Positions 1 through 9,412 of a stretch of 64,000 nt of DNA are shown here, in pieces. The translations under genes were made by a program, and so were the position numbers. The notes under the pieces are model-generated. The model was not told the DNA's origin. It saw nothing but the letters and a program-made list of their open reading frames with translations, and searched no databases. The number at the start of each line of letters is the position of its first letter. The first letter of the stretch is position 1. This stretch comes from Aequorivita xiaoshiensis (lineage in GTDB: Bacteria; Bacteroidota; Bacteroidia; Flavobacteriales; Flavobacteriaceae). The DNA is taken from the NCBI RefSeq assembly GCF_022008395.1, contig NZ_JAIRBB010000010.1, positions 1 through 64,000 on the forward strand. The letters run 5' to 3'.

Positions 1-76
1 AATAAATTAAAAAAGATTTGAAAGAACTTTTACGCTTCACCCTAAAACTAAAAAAAACGTTTTCCAAAGCGGGGTG

Positions 77-106
77 CAAATATAAAACCATTTTTCATAC
101 CCGCAA
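77..106 (-). promoter_or_regulatory. Leftward promoter P1 (TTG-N19-TATATTTG)
   Basis: Read on the minus strand, a TTG (104-106) is followed after exactly 19 nt by TATATTTG (77-84), a perfect Bacteroidota -7 box TAnnTTTG. It is followed by the GC-rich stretch CACCCCGCTTT. The same arrangement recurs about 115 bp upstream. This strength and duplication are typical of rRNA or tRNA operons in this phylum, but the transcribed gene is outside the window. Confidence 0.65.
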
Positions 107-191
107 CACTTTTGAAAAAGTATTTTTATAAAATTTTAAAGAGCGAGTTTTTAACCCCTGAAACAAGCAATTCTGTTTCGTTAAGCGGGTG

Positions 192-221
192 CAAATATAA
201 CCCCGTTTTTTAACCCCACAA
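192..221 (-). promoter_or_regulatory. Leftward promoter P2, near-copy of P1
   Basis: On the minus strand a TTG (219-221) lies 19 nt before TATATTTG (192-199), followed by CACCCGCTT. Spacing, -7 box and downstream GC-rich element match P1, so this is a tandem promoter pair rather than a chance match. Confidence 0.65.
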
Positions 222-487
222 CATTAATTTAAACTTTTTTTAATGCCTACTTAATAATAATATCTAAGTATTTGAAAAAGCAACACTTAGATTAAAAATA
301 AATTATCAGTATTTTACCTTGATGTATATTCCAGTTGCTTTGTAATGCAAAACCTACCACCAATTAAATAATTACTATTGCTTAAAACAACTATAAATTA
401 TCTCTAAAAGCACATTAACTAGCTTAGAAAAAAAGAGCGAATTACAAACTTACTATCATTGTAACTTCTATGCAATAAAAACCTAAC

Positions 488-1189
488 TTATTTATTAACA
501 GCACCTTTACTCCAGTGCGTGCTTAATTCAGAGAAATCAATTGGGAAAGCTGGCTCCTGTCTTTCCAGGATATAGTCTCGGAAAGAGCGCTCTAATATAT
601 CTTCAATTAGGTAGTCCTCCTCTACTTCAAATGGGTTGTATTCCTCTTTTAAGGATATTTCAAAAAAACTAGCGGTGGTATTATACCAAAAGGCTCGCCA
701 TCCAGTTCGTAATTCTTTTACAAGATCAAAAGCAGTAGTTCCCGTTTGTCTATGGATAAGCTTAACTAGTATTTGCCCCTCTGAATGAGTAAGTTTTTTC
801 AACCTATCAGAAAACTCTCCTTCTATATATTTTTGAATTCTTTTAGTATATCGTTTCTTGTCTCTATTCTTTTCGATTGTCTTTAATCTTTCTTTCATTG
901 TTGTTAATCGCTCAGCAGCTAGTTTAGCATAAGGGTACACTTTACGTGTTTTTCGTCGTAATATCAAATAACGCATTCTATCTTCTTTAGAAGTAAATTG
1001 CATTTTCTTCAGCAAATACACCTCATCGAGGTTAATCATTTCACGCGCAATTGTATCTCCTTCTATGATATAGTACATAACCTGTACGGTATCTTTTTCT
1101 TTTTCGAGCTTAAGAGTATCAACTTGGGCAAAAGTAGATGTGAATCCAAAAAGGAGTATACATATATATATAGGTATTCTAAACTTCAT
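488..1189 (-). CDS. DUF4294 domain-containing exported protein
   Basis: 233 residues with a signal peptide (about 1-21, ending FAQ) followed by a mostly alpha-helical, strongly charged domain. The segment containing YLILRRKTRKVYPYAK and the downstream TGTTAFDLVKELRTGWRAFWYN are typical of DUF4294, a Bacteroidota-specific family of unknown function. It probably acts in the periplasm or at the inner face of the outer membrane. It is transcribed alone, away from the M42 peptidase gene on the other strand. The ATG at 1189 is chosen because it opens directly on the signal peptide. The family assignment is from recognition of the sequence; no reaction can be assigned. Confidence 0.75.
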   Translation of the reverse strand: MKFRIPIYICILLFGFTSTFAQVDTLKLEKEKDTVQVMYYIIEGDTIAREMINLDEVYLLKKMQFTSKEDRMRYLILRRKTRKVYPYAKLAAERLTTMKERLKTIEKNRDKKRYTKRIQKYIEGEFSDRLKKLTHSEGQILVKLIHRQTGTTAFDLVKELRTGWRAFWYNTTASFFEISLKEEYNPFEVEEDYLIEDILERSFRDYILERQEPAFPIDFSELSTHWSKGAVNK

Positions 1190-1315
1190 TCAAATTAGGT
1201 ATTAATATAGTAAGCTACTATTATCCAAAAACGTTCCAAAATTAAGCAAATTGCTTGGTCAAGCTTAATAAGAAATTGCTAATTTTACCGAAGACCTATA
1301 TATAAGACGAAAACT

Positions 1316-2401
1316 ATGAAGAAATCAATATTGAACGACAATTCATTAAAATTTTTAAAAGAATACTTAAACAATGCCGCGCCTACTGGTTATGAATGGG
1401 ACGGTCAAAAGTTATGGATGAATTATCTAAAACCTTATGTAGATGAGTTTTTTACTGATACCTACGGTTCAGCAGTGGCTGTAATTAATCCAAAAGCAAA
1501 GTTTAAGGTGGTTATTGAAGGACATGCCGATGAGATTTCTTGGTATGTAAACTTCATTGACGATAACGGATTACTTTATGTGATTAGAAATGGTGGTAGT
1601 GATCACCAAATTGCACCTTCTAAAATGGTGAATATTCACACTAAAAATGGAATTGTAAAAGGAGTATTTGGTTGGCCTGCTATTCACACGCGAAATAAAA
1701 GCAAGGAAGAAGCTCCAAAACCAGATAATATATTCATTGATGTAGGAGCTAAAGACAAAGATGAAGTTGAAAAAATGGGAATTCACGTTGGTTGTGTAAT
1801 TACCTACCCAGATGAATTTCACATTTTAAACAATAACAAATTTGTTTGTCGCGCATTAGACAATAGAATGGGTGGTTTTATGATTGCAGAAGTTGCAAGA
1901 TTAATACACGAAAACAAAAAAGAATTGCCATTCGGACTTTATATTACAAACTCTGTACAAGAAGAAATAGGTTTACGCGGGGCACAAATGATTGCTGAAC
2001 GCATTAAACCAAATGTTGCGATTGTTACAGACGTTACTCACGACACCACTACTCCAATGATTGACAAAAAGAAACAAGGTTTTGCCGAAATTGGATCTGG
2101 TCCTGTTATCGCTTATGCTCCAGCAGTTCAGCAAAAACTACGTGACTTAATTGTTGAAACAGCAGAAGAAAACAAAATTCCATTCCAACGAGCTGCACTT
2201 TCTAGAGCAACAGGAACTGACACTGATGCGTTTGCTTACAGTAACGAAGGAGTTGCAAGTGCATTAATATCTCTTCCGCTTCGATATATGCATACCACTG
2301 TGGAAATGGTTCATAAAGATGATGTAGAGAATGTAATTAAGCTTATTTACGAATCACTTTTAAAAATTAAAGACGGAGAAACGTTTAGCTATTTTGACTA
2401 G
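1316..2401 (+). CDS. M42 family metallopeptidase (TET-like aminopeptidase)
   Basis: 361 residues, the usual length of M42 cytosolic aminopeptidases, which form large hollow complexes that trim peptides. The co-catalytic metal site can be followed through the protein: His70 in EGHADE, Asp182 in ALDNRMGG (bridging ligand), the catalytic Glu216-Glu217 pair in QEEIGLRGA, Asp239 in VTDVTHD and His326 in MHTTVEM. There is no signal peptide, so it should be cytoplasmic. It stands alone between a divergent DUF4294 gene and a convergent symporter gene with which it shares a bidirectional terminator. Some relatives were named endoglucanase M, but the metal site argues for peptidase activity. The substrate is unknown. 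Confidence 0.88.
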   Translation: MKKSILNDNSLKFLKEYLNNAAPTGYEWDGQKLWMNYLKPYVDEFFTDTYGSAVAVINPKAKFKVVIEGHADEISWYVNFIDDNGLLYVIRNGGSDHQIAPSKMVNIHTKNGIVKGVFGWPAIHTRNKSKEEAPKPDNIFIDVGAKDKDEVEKMGIHVGCVITYPDEFHILNNNKFVCRALDNRMGGFMIAEVARLIHENKKELPFGLYITNSVQEEIGLRGAQMIAERIKPNVAIVTDVTHDTTTPMIDKKKQGFAEIGSGPVIAYAPAVQQKLRDLIVETAEENKIPFQRAALSRATGTDTDAFAYSNEGVASALISLPLRYMHTTVEMVHKDDVENVIKLIYESLLKIKDGETFSYFD

Positions 2402-2453
2402 GTAATTACATCCTCTTAATTTCCAACAAGAAGTTTATTTGTTGATACATAAA

Positions 2454-2494
2454 AAAACGACCTTCAATAACATTATCAATTGAAGGTCGTTTTA
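2454..2494. terminator. Bidirectional intrinsic terminator
   Basis: A near-perfect hairpin with arms AAAACGACCTTCAAT and its reverse complement around a 10-nt loop. It has a T-run on one side and an A-run on the other. It sits between two convergent genes (M42 peptidase and symporter) and can terminate both. Confidence 0.9.
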
Positions 2495-2501
2495 TTCGTT
2501 C

Positions 2502-3884
2502 TTATTTGTTTTTAGCATCTTTCAATTTCGAAAAGTAAATTTTAGCTTGCTTTATTACTTTTGGAGCTAGTATAATAGTAGCCGTCATTGTAGGGATAGC
2601 CATAAGTGCAAAAAAAGTATCGATTAAATTAATCATCATACTTAAAGAAGTCGTTGCCCCTAATAGAATACTGATTATATAAAAATAGTTGTAAATCCCT
2701 TTGTTTTTAGCGCCGAATATAAAACTCATACACTTGCTTCCATAGTATGAGTATGAAAACAAAGAAGAAATACTAAACACTGCAATACATGCTAAGAGTG
2801 CGTATTTACCGACGTAAGGAATACTTTCTCCAAAAGCGGAAGCTGTCAAACTTACTCCATTAGCATCGCTACTCTGCCACACCCCGGTTACTAAAATTGC
2901 TAGTGCAGTTAACGTACAGATTACTAAAGTGTCTATAGCTGGGCCAAGCATAGCTACTAACCCCTCACGAATAGGCTCATTTGTTTTAGCTGCTCCGTGA
3001 GCCATCGGAGCCGTACCAATACCCGCTTCATTTGAAAATGCACCACGACGAATTCCTAACAGAATTATTCCACCTACTAAACCACCTAAAAATGTATCGC
3101 CTTTATAGAAATTTGCGGAAAAAGCATCAGTAAAAATTAGACTTAAATATTTTGGAACTACATCAATATTAACCCCTAATATTATCAGCACTAATATAAA
3201 GTAAAGCAAAACCATAGCAGGCACCATTTTTGAAGCAGTTTTGCTAATACGTGAAAGTCCGCCTAGAATAACCACAGCTGTTATTGCAGCCAACACTAAA
3301 CCTATAAGTAAATCGGTTTTAAAACCGCTATAAAGACCGGCCGGTTTTAATAGGATATCGTTTATAGCTTGTGTTAATTGGTTTACATTAAAAACTGGTA
3401 ATGCCCCAACTAATCCCGCTATACTAAATAACATTGCCATTGGCATCCATTTTTTTCCTAATCCTTCGATTATAAAATACATTGGCCCACCTTGAACCTT
3501 TCCTTCTGAATCTTTTCCGCGGTAGAGAATTGCTAATGTTGCTGTGAAAAATTTAGTCGACATCCCAATTACAGCACTTACCCACATCCAAAATACAGCT
3601 CCAGGTCCACCAATTGCAATTGCAACTGCAACACCTGCAATATTCCCCATTCCTACTGTTGAAGATAAAGCCGTCATTAAAGCTTGGAAATGTGTGATTT
3701 CTCCCTCGTCATTTTCATCATCATATTTTCCACGAAGCACTGAAATTGCATGTCCTAGGTATCGAAATGGTAAAAATCGAATTCGAATTAAAAGATATAT
3801 TCCACCTCCTATTAAAATGATTAAAAGTGGTAAACCCCAGGCTATAGAAGACATGTCTGCAATAAAACTATCTAACTTTTCCAA
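2502..3884 (-). CDS. Alanine/glycine:cation symporter (AGCS family)
   Basis: 460 residues with about eleven hydrophobic membrane segments, matching the AGCS (SSS-independent) sodium:alanine symporters. Recognisable family stretches are SSTVGMGNIAGVA near residue 75, GGPMYFIIEG near 135 and RRGAFSNEAGIGTAPMAHG near 280, which shape the substrate and sodium sites. It should import alanine or glycine with sodium across the inner membrane. The start codon here is TTG at 3884, which gives the usual N-terminus (short amphipathic stretch, then the WGLPLL segment). An ATG ten codons later (3854) is the alternative. It is monocistronic, with a shared terminator at its 3' end. Confidence 0.88.
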   Translation of the reverse strand: MEKLDSFIADMSSIAWGLPLLIILIGGGIYLLIRIRFLPFRYLGHAISVLRGKYDDENDEGEITHFQALMTALSSTVGMGNIAGVAVAIAIGGPGAVFWMWVSAVIGMSTKFFTATLAILYRGKDSEGKVQGGPMYFIIEGLGKKWMPMAMLFSIAGLVGALPVFNVNQLTQAINDILLKPAGLYSGFKTDLLIGLVLAAITAVVILGGLSRISKTASKMVPAMVLLYFILVLIILGVNIDVVPKYLSLIFTDAFSANFYKGDTFLGGLVGGIILLGIRRGAFSNEAGIGTAPMAHGAAKTNEPIREGLVAMLGPAIDTLVICTLTALAILVTGVWQSSDANGVSLTASAFGESIPYVGKYALLACIAVFSISSLFSYSYYGSKCMSFIFGAKNKGIYNYFYIISILLGATTSLSMMINLIDTFFALMAIPTMTATIILAPKVIKQAKIYFSKLKDAKNK

Positions 3885-3962
3885 ATTGTATAATTATAAT
3901 TTCAGCTAATTTATGATTAATATTTTTATAATTAATTCGGAAATTGTTACTTGCAATTGCAA

Positions 3963-5231
3963 ATGAGCAGACAACTAACCTTTTTATTGCTAATAATATC
4001 TTCTTTAAGCTTTGCGCAAACTAAAGGTGATTGGAAAAAAAATGCGTTCATATTTACTCCTGAAATGCTTTTCGGAAAAACAATGGAAGCTTACGATGGT
4101 TTCCCTGAAATAAATCTTCAGAAGCAACTTATTTTAAGTTTTGGTCGAGATCACGGTAACAATCCACAGCAATGGGCACAAAGGTTAAAAAGACCAAAAA
4201 CTGGGTTGTCGGTTGGTATTACCGACTTTGGAAATGTTGACAGCTTAGGGATAGCCATCATTGGCATGCCTTTTATTGAGTTTAATGCTTTTGGAAGTAA
4301 TCGTTTTAAGGTATTAACTGGATTAGGAGTTTCTTATTTCACTGAAAAATTTAATGAAGTTACTAGTCCTAATAATCGTGCGGTTAGTACAAATATTACG
4401 TGGGCGTTTCGACTATATCTAAATTATCATTTTCTTTCTACTAAAAAAGTAGATTGGCGCGCAGGATTAGGATATTCACATCACTCCAATGGGCATACTC
4501 GATTGATGAATAACGGATTTAATTCATTCTTATTAAGTCTTTCTGCAGACATTAAAAATCCATTAAATAAATCGGAAGAAAATAAGGTTGAAAATATTCC
4601 TGAGTATAAAAATTCGGTTTATGAGTACATTTCTATACGTAGTGGAATTGGTCAGAACGTTTTTGCCTTAGCCTTTAACGACAAAAAAAATGTTTACACC
4701 ATAGCAGGTGAGTATGGAAAAGTGTATAACAATACATTTAAGGTGGGAATTGGGTTTTACTATCGTTTTTACCAACATTATTACGACTATATAAAAGGAG
4801 AAGAATCCTTAGTACAGCCAGGAAGAGAATTTGATTATTTTAGAAGTAACCCTGTGTATTACGCCAGTAACTTCGGAGTAGTATTACACGGTGAAGTATT
4901 ATTAAATCATTTTGGAATCGATTTACAGCTAGGTTACAATCTACACAAACCAGCATATAAAGCCGAATGGCGGATTAATGAAGGCTGGGATAAAACCCCT
5001 CGTGAAATACCTAAATCATGGGTTTTGGGTGAGTTAAACAGTAAATTCAAGAATAAATACCGCGTTTCTTCTAGATTGGGTTTAAAATATTATTTTTTAG
5101 GAATGGAAAAATCTCCAAAAAATAACTTCTTTATTGGCGCACATCTCAACTCTAATCTTGGGCAAGCCGATTTTACCGAAATGAGCTTAGGTTATATTCA
5201 CAGGTTTAACTCACAAACTACTTCCAAATAA
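3963..5231 (+). CDS. PagL-like acyloxyacyl hydrolase / lipid A deacylase family protein
   Basis: 422 residues from the ATG at 3963; the reading frame opens slightly upstream at TTG codons, but the ATG directly precedes the signal peptide (ending SFAQ). The rest is an outer-membrane beta-barrel pattern of alternating residues. The motif HHSNGH near residue 175, followed by N-G-F-N, corresponds to the His-Ser catalytic region of PagL-type lipid A 3-O-deacylases. At about 420 residues it is much longer than classical PagL (about 170), as is common for the Bacteroidota version, so the barrel may be larger. It should act on lipid A in the outer membrane. The exact bond cleaved is inferred. Confidence 0.7.
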   Translation: MSRQLTFLLLIISSLSFAQTKGDWKKNAFIFTPEMLFGKTMEAYDGFPEINLQKQLILSFGRDHGNNPQQWAQRLKRPKTGLSVGITDFGNVDSLGIAIIGMPFIEFNAFGSNRFKVLTGLGVSYFTEKFNEVTSPNNRAVSTNITWAFRLYLNYHFLSTKKVDWRAGLGYSHHSNGHTRLMNNGFNSFLLSLSADIKNPLNKSEENKVENIPEYKNSVYEYISIRSGIGQNVFALAFNDKKNVYTIAGEYGKVYNNTFKVGIGFYYRFYQHYYDYIKGEESLVQPGREFDYFRSNPVYYASNFGVVLHGEVLLNHFGIDLQLGYNLHKPAYKAEWRINEGWDKTPREIPKSWVLGELNSKFKNKYRVSSRLGLKYYFLGMEKSPKNNFFIGAHLNSNLGQADFTEMSLGYIHRFNSQTTSK

Positions 5232-5259
5232 AAAAGCAACCATAAAGAATGGTTGCTTT
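5232..5259. terminator. Bidirectional intrinsic terminator
   Basis: The hairpin AAAGCAACCAT / ATGGTTGCTTT with a 5-nt loop starts at the stop codon of the PagL-like gene. It faces the convergent purC gene and has A-rich and T-rich flanks for both directions. Confidence 0.85.
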
Positions 5260-5283
5260 CGAAACATTTATAGTAGTTGTGAT

Positions 5284-6234
5284 TTATTTCTTTAAATAAT
5301 CCAATACATTTTTTTCTATACGTTCTTGGATGTTCGACACATCTGCTTTTACAAACTTTTCACCAGTAATATTTTCGTAAAGCTCAATATATCTTTCAGA
5401 AACAGACTCGATATACTCATCACTCATCTCAGGTAATTTTTGACCTTCAAGCCCCTGAAATCCATTCTGAATTAGCCATTGACGCACAAATTCTTTTGAA
5501 AGTTGTTTTTGTGGCTCTTCATTTTTTTGACGTTCTTCATACCCTTCAGCATAAAAATAACGAGAAGAATCTGGAGTATGGATTTCGTCTATCAAAACGA
5601 TTTTTCCATCTTTAGTTTTTCCGAATTCATATTTAGTATCTACTAATATCAATCCTCTTTTAGATGCAATTTCGCTACCACGTTTAAAAAGTTTACGTGT
5701 ATAATCTTCTAATTGGATGTAATCTTCTTCTGAAACAATTCCCTTTTTAATGATATCTTCTCTTGAAATATCTTCATCGTGGTCTCCCATTTCAGCTTTA
5801 GTAGCAGGAGTAATTATTGGTTCTGGAAACTTATCGTTTTCCTTCATCCCTTCAGGCATCTCAACTCCGCAAAGTAATCTTTTTCCTGCTTTATACTCGC
5901 GAGCAGCGTGGCCACTCATATAACCTCTAATAACCATTTCAACCTTAAAAGGTTCGCAAGCTTCCCCAATAGCAACATTAGGATCTGGAGTTGCTATTAA
6001 CCAATTAGGAACAAGGTCTTCAGTATCGCGCATCATCTTAGTAGCTATCTGATTTAAAATTTGACCTTTGTAAGGAATTCCTTTTGGCATAACCACATCA
6101 AAAGCACTAAGTCTGTCTGTTGCGACCATTAATAATAAGTTGTTCTCTAAAGTATAAACCTCTCGTACTTTTCCGTGGTAAACACTTTTCTGATTTGGAA
6201 AATTGAAGTTTGTTGAAGTTATTGTATTACTCAT
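5284..6234 (-). CDS. purC: SAICAR synthase (phosphoribosylaminoimidazole-succinocarboxamide synthase)
   Basis: 316 residues, the long form typical of Bacteroidota and yeast Ade1 rather than the ~237-residue E. coli form. It joins aspartate to CAIR using ATP in purine synthesis. Visible family motifs are GKVREVY near the N-terminus, [13 protein letters not shown] (residues ~39-50), [28 protein letters not shown] and [12 protein letters not shown] in the second half, all expected for ATP, CAIR and aspartate binding. It is on the same strand as the PhoH gene, 60 nt downstream of it, so the two may be co-transcribed. It is complete and ordinary. Confidence 0.97.
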   Translation of the reverse strand: MSNTITSTNFNFPNQKSVYHGKVREVYTLENNLLLMVATDRLSAFDVVMPKGIPYKGQILNQIATKMMRDTEDLVPNWLIATPDPNVAIGEACEPFKVEMVIRGYMSGHAAREYKAGKRLLCGVEMPEGMKENDKFPEPIITPATKAEMGDHDEDISREDIIKKGIVSEEDYIQLEDYTRKLFKRGSEIASKRGLILVDTKYEFGKTKDGKIVLIDEIHTPDSSRYFYAEGYEERQKNEEPQKQLSKEFVRQWLIQNGFQGLEGQKLPEMSDEYIESVSERYIELYENITGEKFVKADVSNIQERIEKNVLDYLKK

Positions 6235-6294
6235 TGTTAGTAAGAATTCGGGATTTGTTATTTCGTTAATTCGAGAGTTAATGTGTTTTTTTTA

Positions 6295-7248
6295 TTAATC
6301 TACGTTTTCAATTTTTTTGTACGCAGCAATTACTTCTTTTACTAGACGGTGTCTAATCACATCTTTATCATCCAAATAGATCATTCCAACGCCTTCAACA
6401 TCTTTCAATACAAGTAATGCCTCTTTTAAACCGGAAGTTATACGTCGTGGAAGATCAATTTGTCCAGGGTCGCCAGTAATCATAAACTTGGCATTTTTAC
6501 CCATACGCGTTAAGAACATTTTCATTTGGGCATGCGTAGAGTTTTGTGCTTCATCGAGAATTACAAAAGCATTGTCTAAAGTTCTACCACGCATAAAGGC
6601 CAATGGTGCTATTTGTATAATTCCGTTTTCAATATGTGCCGTAAGCTTTTCCATAGGAATCATATCGCGAAGAGCATCGTATAACGGTTGCATATATGGA
6701 TCTAACTTTTCTTTTAAGTCCCCTGGTAAAAAACCTAGGTTCTCCCCTGCTTCAACGGCTGGTCTTGTTAAGATAATACGCTTTACTTCTTTCTCCTTAA
6801 GAGCTTTTACAGCTAGTGCCACACCTGTATAGGTTTTCCCCGTTCCCGCAGGACCAACAGCAAAAACCATATCGTTTTTACTCATTAAAGAAACCAATTT
6901 ACGTTGATTTGCAGTTTGCGCTTTAATAGGTTTTCCATTAACACCGTGAACAATAGTGCCGCCACTACCCTGGGGTGCTTCATATTCTTGTTTATTCTTA
7001 CTTAAAAGAACACGCTCAATTACGTTTTCGTCAATTTTATTATACTTGACGTATTGTTCTAATAGCATTGCAATGCGGCGATCAAACTCTTCGAGCACCT
7101 CTTCATCACCGTAAGCTTTTATCTTATTGCCACGTGCTACAATTTTAAGTTTTGGAAAGTATTTTTTTAATAGACCAATATTAACATCTTCCTGGCCGAA
7201 GAAATCCTTTGGGCTAATTTCTGTAAGTTCTATAATGAGTTCGTTCAA
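6295..7248 (-). CDS. PhoH family ATPase (YbeZ type)
   Basis: 317 residues. The PhoH P-loop ATPase domain has Walker A GPAGTGKT at 132-139 and Walker B AFVILDEAQN around 227-236. The N-terminal ~100 residues carry the KH-like region of the YbeZ branch, which acts in RNA and ribosome metabolism, often with the YbeY endonuclease. The start codon is TTG (7248). It lines up with the conserved N-terminus of the family (MNELIIELTEISPKDFF), and I found no in-frame ATG upstream. It lies directly upstream of purC on the same strand. The general function is known for the family; the specific substrate is not visible here. Confidence 0.9.
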   Translation of the reverse strand: MNELIIELTEISPKDFFGQEDVNIGLLKKYFPKLKIVARGNKIKAYGDEEVLEEFDRRIAMLLEQYVKYNKIDENVIERVLLSKNKQEYEAPQGSGGTIVHGVNGKPIKAQTANQRKLVSLMSKNDMVFAVGPAGTGKTYTGVALAVKALKEKEVKRIILTRPAVEAGENLGFLPGDLKEKLDPYMQPLYDALRDMIPMEKLTAHIENGIIQIAPLAFMRGRTLDNAFVILDEAQNSTHAQMKMFLTRMGKNAKFMITGDPGQIDLPRRITSGLKEALLVLKDVEGVGMIYLDDKDVIRHRLVKEVIAAYKKIENVD

Positions 7249-7381
7249 AAGGCATTTTTTTAGTCGTTAGATTTATTATGTTAGAAGTTATTCTATTTTA
7301 CATCAAACTGTAATAAATCATTAAAATTAAAGCCATTAAAATTGTTATGGCGCAATATATTTTTATTAATCAAAAATAGTT

Positions 7382-7410
7382 TTGGTACTAACAAAAGTAA
7401 CTTATTTTTG
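7382..7410 (+). promoter_or_regulatory. Promoter of the SAM hydrolase gene
   Basis: A TTG at 7382-7384 lies 18 nt before TATTTTTG (7403-7410), a perfect match to the Bacteroidota -7 box TAnnTTTG. The ATG of the gene follows 36 nt later. Confidence 0.6.
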
Positions 7411-7446
7411 TGGTTATTCTTTTAAGAAAATATCAACAATTCATTT

Positions 7447-8286
7447 ATGGCTATAATTACACTAACAACAGACTTTGGACAGAAGGATCACTTTGTTGGT
7501 GCGGTAAAGGGAGCTATTTTTTCAGAAATTGAAAATGTAAATATTGTTGATATCTCCCATTACATTTCACCGTTCCACCTACACGAAGCTGCATACATCA
7601 TTAAAAACGCTTACAAAAGTTTCCCAAAAGGGAGTATTCACGTAATTGGTGTTGATTCAGAATTAAATCCTGAAAATAAACATATAGCGGTTTATTTGGA
7701 TGGACATTATTTTATTTGTGCAGACAATGGCATTATATCGATGCTAACTTCCGAAGTGCGACCAGAAAAAATTGTTGAAATAAACATACACGATAGATTT
7801 ACTAGTAATTTTCCTGTTTTAGATGTTTTCGTTAAGGTTGCTGGACATATTGCGCGTGGTGGAACTCTAGAAGTAATTGGCAAACCTATTACTGAAACTA
7901 AAGAGTTAACAGGCATTCGCCCAGTTACAAGCAACCAAAGCAGTCAGATAATTGGAAATGTAATTTATATCGACAATTATGGCAATGTAATTACAAATAT
8001 AGACAGAAAGCTTTTTGAAGAAGTAGGAAGAGGAAGAGATTTTATAATTCAAGCCCGTACAGTAAAATTCGATAAAATTCATAGAAATTATAGCGATGCT
8101 ATAAATTTTGATGCCCCACCTGAAAAACGAGAAGAAGATGGAAAAAGAATAGCGCTTTGGAATTCATCTAACTGTTTGGAGTTGGCTATTTATAAGAGTA
8201 ATCTAACAACAGTTGGCGGTGCTTCAAGTTTATTCGGACTTGATTTTAGAGATACAATCACTGTGATTTTCACGCCAAAACTATGA
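7447..8286 (+). CDS. SAM hydrolase / SAM hydroxide adenosyltransferase (DUF62 family)
   Basis: 279 residues of the DUF62 fold shared with fluorinases and chlorinases. The N-terminal ITLTTDFGQKDHFVGAVKG holds the conserved Asp that contacts the ribose of SAM. The later VIYIDNYGNVITNI and FRDTITVIF motifs mark the C-terminal beta-barrel. Non-halogenating members hydrolyse SAM to adenosine and methionine using water or hydroxide. The substrate and role in flavobacteria are not settled. It is complete, preceded by its own promoter and followed on the same strand by a small monooxygenase-like gene. Halogenase activity is unlikely from taxonomy but not excluded by what I can see. Confidence 0.85.
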   Translation: MAIITLTTDFGQKDHFVGAVKGAIFSEIENVNIVDISHYISPFHLHEAAYIIKNAYKSFPKGSIHVIGVDSELNPENKHIAVYLDGHYFICADNGIISMLTSEVRPEKIVEINIHDRFTSNFPVLDVFVKVAGHIARGGTLEVIGKPITETKELTGIRPVTSNQSSQIIGNVIYIDNYGNVITNIDRKLFEEVGRGRDFIIQARTVKFDKIHRNYSDAINFDAPPEKREEDGKRIALWNSSNCLELAIYKSNLTTVGGASSLFGLDFRDTITVIFTPKL

Positions 8287-8368
8287 TATTATAAAATAGT
8301 ATAGTGGTTGCTATATAAATATTAAAATTGCTTTTGAGCCAAGTCTGCTCATACTATAATTAAAGAAT

Positions 8369-8662
8369 ATGTTTACAAGAATCGTAAAATTAGAGTTAGA
8401 AAAAGAAAACGTAGCCCCATTCCTTTCAAATTTTGAAGAAGTAAAGGAAAAAATCAGGAATTTTCCTGGATGTACTTTTCTTGAACTTTACAACGATAAG
8501 AACGATGAAACAATCTTTTTTACTTACAGCCGTTGGAAAGATGAATCAGATTTAGAAAACTACCGCAAAAGTGAACTTTTTAAAGGGGTTTGGAGTGTAA
8601 CAAAACCTATGTTTAGAAAACGAGCTGAAGCTTGGAGTGTAGATACTGTTGTAAGTTTGTAG
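8369..8662 (+). CDS. ABM-domain protein (putative quinol monooxygenase)
   Basis: 97 residues covering one complete ferredoxin-like antibiotic biosynthesis monooxygenase (ABM) domain. It begins with a MFTRIVKLELEKE strand and contains the typical F-P-G-C core segment and the TYSRWKDESDLENYRKSELF stretch in which the conserved Trp and helix lie. Members are cofactor-free monooxygenases or heme-binding proteins and usually dimerise. The sequence does not show which. It lies just ahead of gldF but is separated from it by 42 nt, so co-transcription is possible. Confidence 0.75.
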   Translation: MFTRIVKLELEKENVAPFLSNFEEVKEKIRNFPGCTFLELYNDKNDETIFFTYSRWKDESDLENYRKSELFKGVWSVTKPMFRKRAEAWSVDTVVSL

Positions 8663-8704
8663 TTTGAAAAATTAAAAACCTTGGCGAGAATTCGTCTTTA
8701 GATA

Positions 8705-9412
8705 ATGATACCAATCATAAAACGCGAAATAAATTCATTCTTTTCTAGTACCATTGGGTATTTGGTGATTGCCATTTTCTTGGTGATTAACGGCTTATTT
8801 TTATGGGTTTTTAGCGGGAATTTTAATATTCCAGATTCAGGCTTTGCAGATCTTTCTCCGTTTTTCGAGCTTGCACCTTGGGTGTTACTTTTCTTAATTC
8901 CCGCAGTGTGTATGCGTGCTTTTAGCGATGAAATGAAAATGGGGACACTCGAACTTTTACTTACCAAACCAATTTCACTTTTACAAATAGTATTAGGGAA
9001 GTATTTTGGAGCCGTTATACTTATTTTTATCGCACTAATTCCAACAATATTATACGTATTTGCAATTTCCGAACTAGGGAATCCTCCTGGAAATTGGGAT
9101 GTGGGTAGCACCCTGGGGTCTTATCTTGGACTATTATTTTTAGTGTTCGCTTATACTGCTATAGGTGTATTTTCATCAACGCTTTCACAAAATCAAATTG
9201 TCGCTTTTATAATTGCTGTTTTTTTATGTTTCACACTTTATTATGGGTTTGAAGGTTTCTCTACCACAACTTTTAATATTTCTCAATTAGGAATGAAAGC
9301 ACATTTTGACAGCGTAGCACGAGGCGTCTTAGACACACGAGATTTAATATATTTCTTGAGTGTTACCGTGTTTTTTATTGCTTTAACAGTTTTAAAATTG
9401 AAGAAACAATAA
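8705..9412 (+). CDS. gldF: Gliding motility ABC transporter permease GldF
   Basis: 235 residues with six membrane segments, the size and layout of GldF, an ABC-2 type permease needed for gliding in flavobacteria. Family landmarks are IKREINSFFSSTIGYLVI at the N-terminus, RAFSDEMKMGTLELLLTKPI around residues 77-96 and the L-S-Q-N-Q-I-V-A stretch near 160. Its stop codon overlaps the gldG start (TAATG), indicating translational coupling. The ATPase partner GldA is not in this window; gldA is often located elsewhere in the genome. Confidence 0.93.
   Translation: MIPIIKREINSFFSSTIGYLVIAIFLVINGLFLWVFSGNFNIPDSGFADLSPFFELAPWVLLFLIPAVCMRAFSDEMKMGTLELLLTKPISLLQIVLGKYFGAVILIFIALIPTILYVFAISELGNPPGNWDVGSTLGSYLGLLFLVFAYTAIGVFSSTLSQNQIVAFIIAVFLCFTLYYGFEGFSTTTFNISQLGMKAHFDSVARGVLDTRDLIYFLSVTVFFIALTVLKLKKQ

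Larger units (their letters stand above)
1..487. other. Non-coding left edge with leftward tandem promoters
   Basis: No protein gene is supported here. Two near-identical leftward promoters (described separately) fire toward the window edge, and 1-76 would be a transcribed leader. Positions 222-487 are AT-rich and show nothing I can name. The promoter pair is the only evidence for the gene lying to the left, which I infer to be a stable-RNA operon. Confidence 0.6.
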
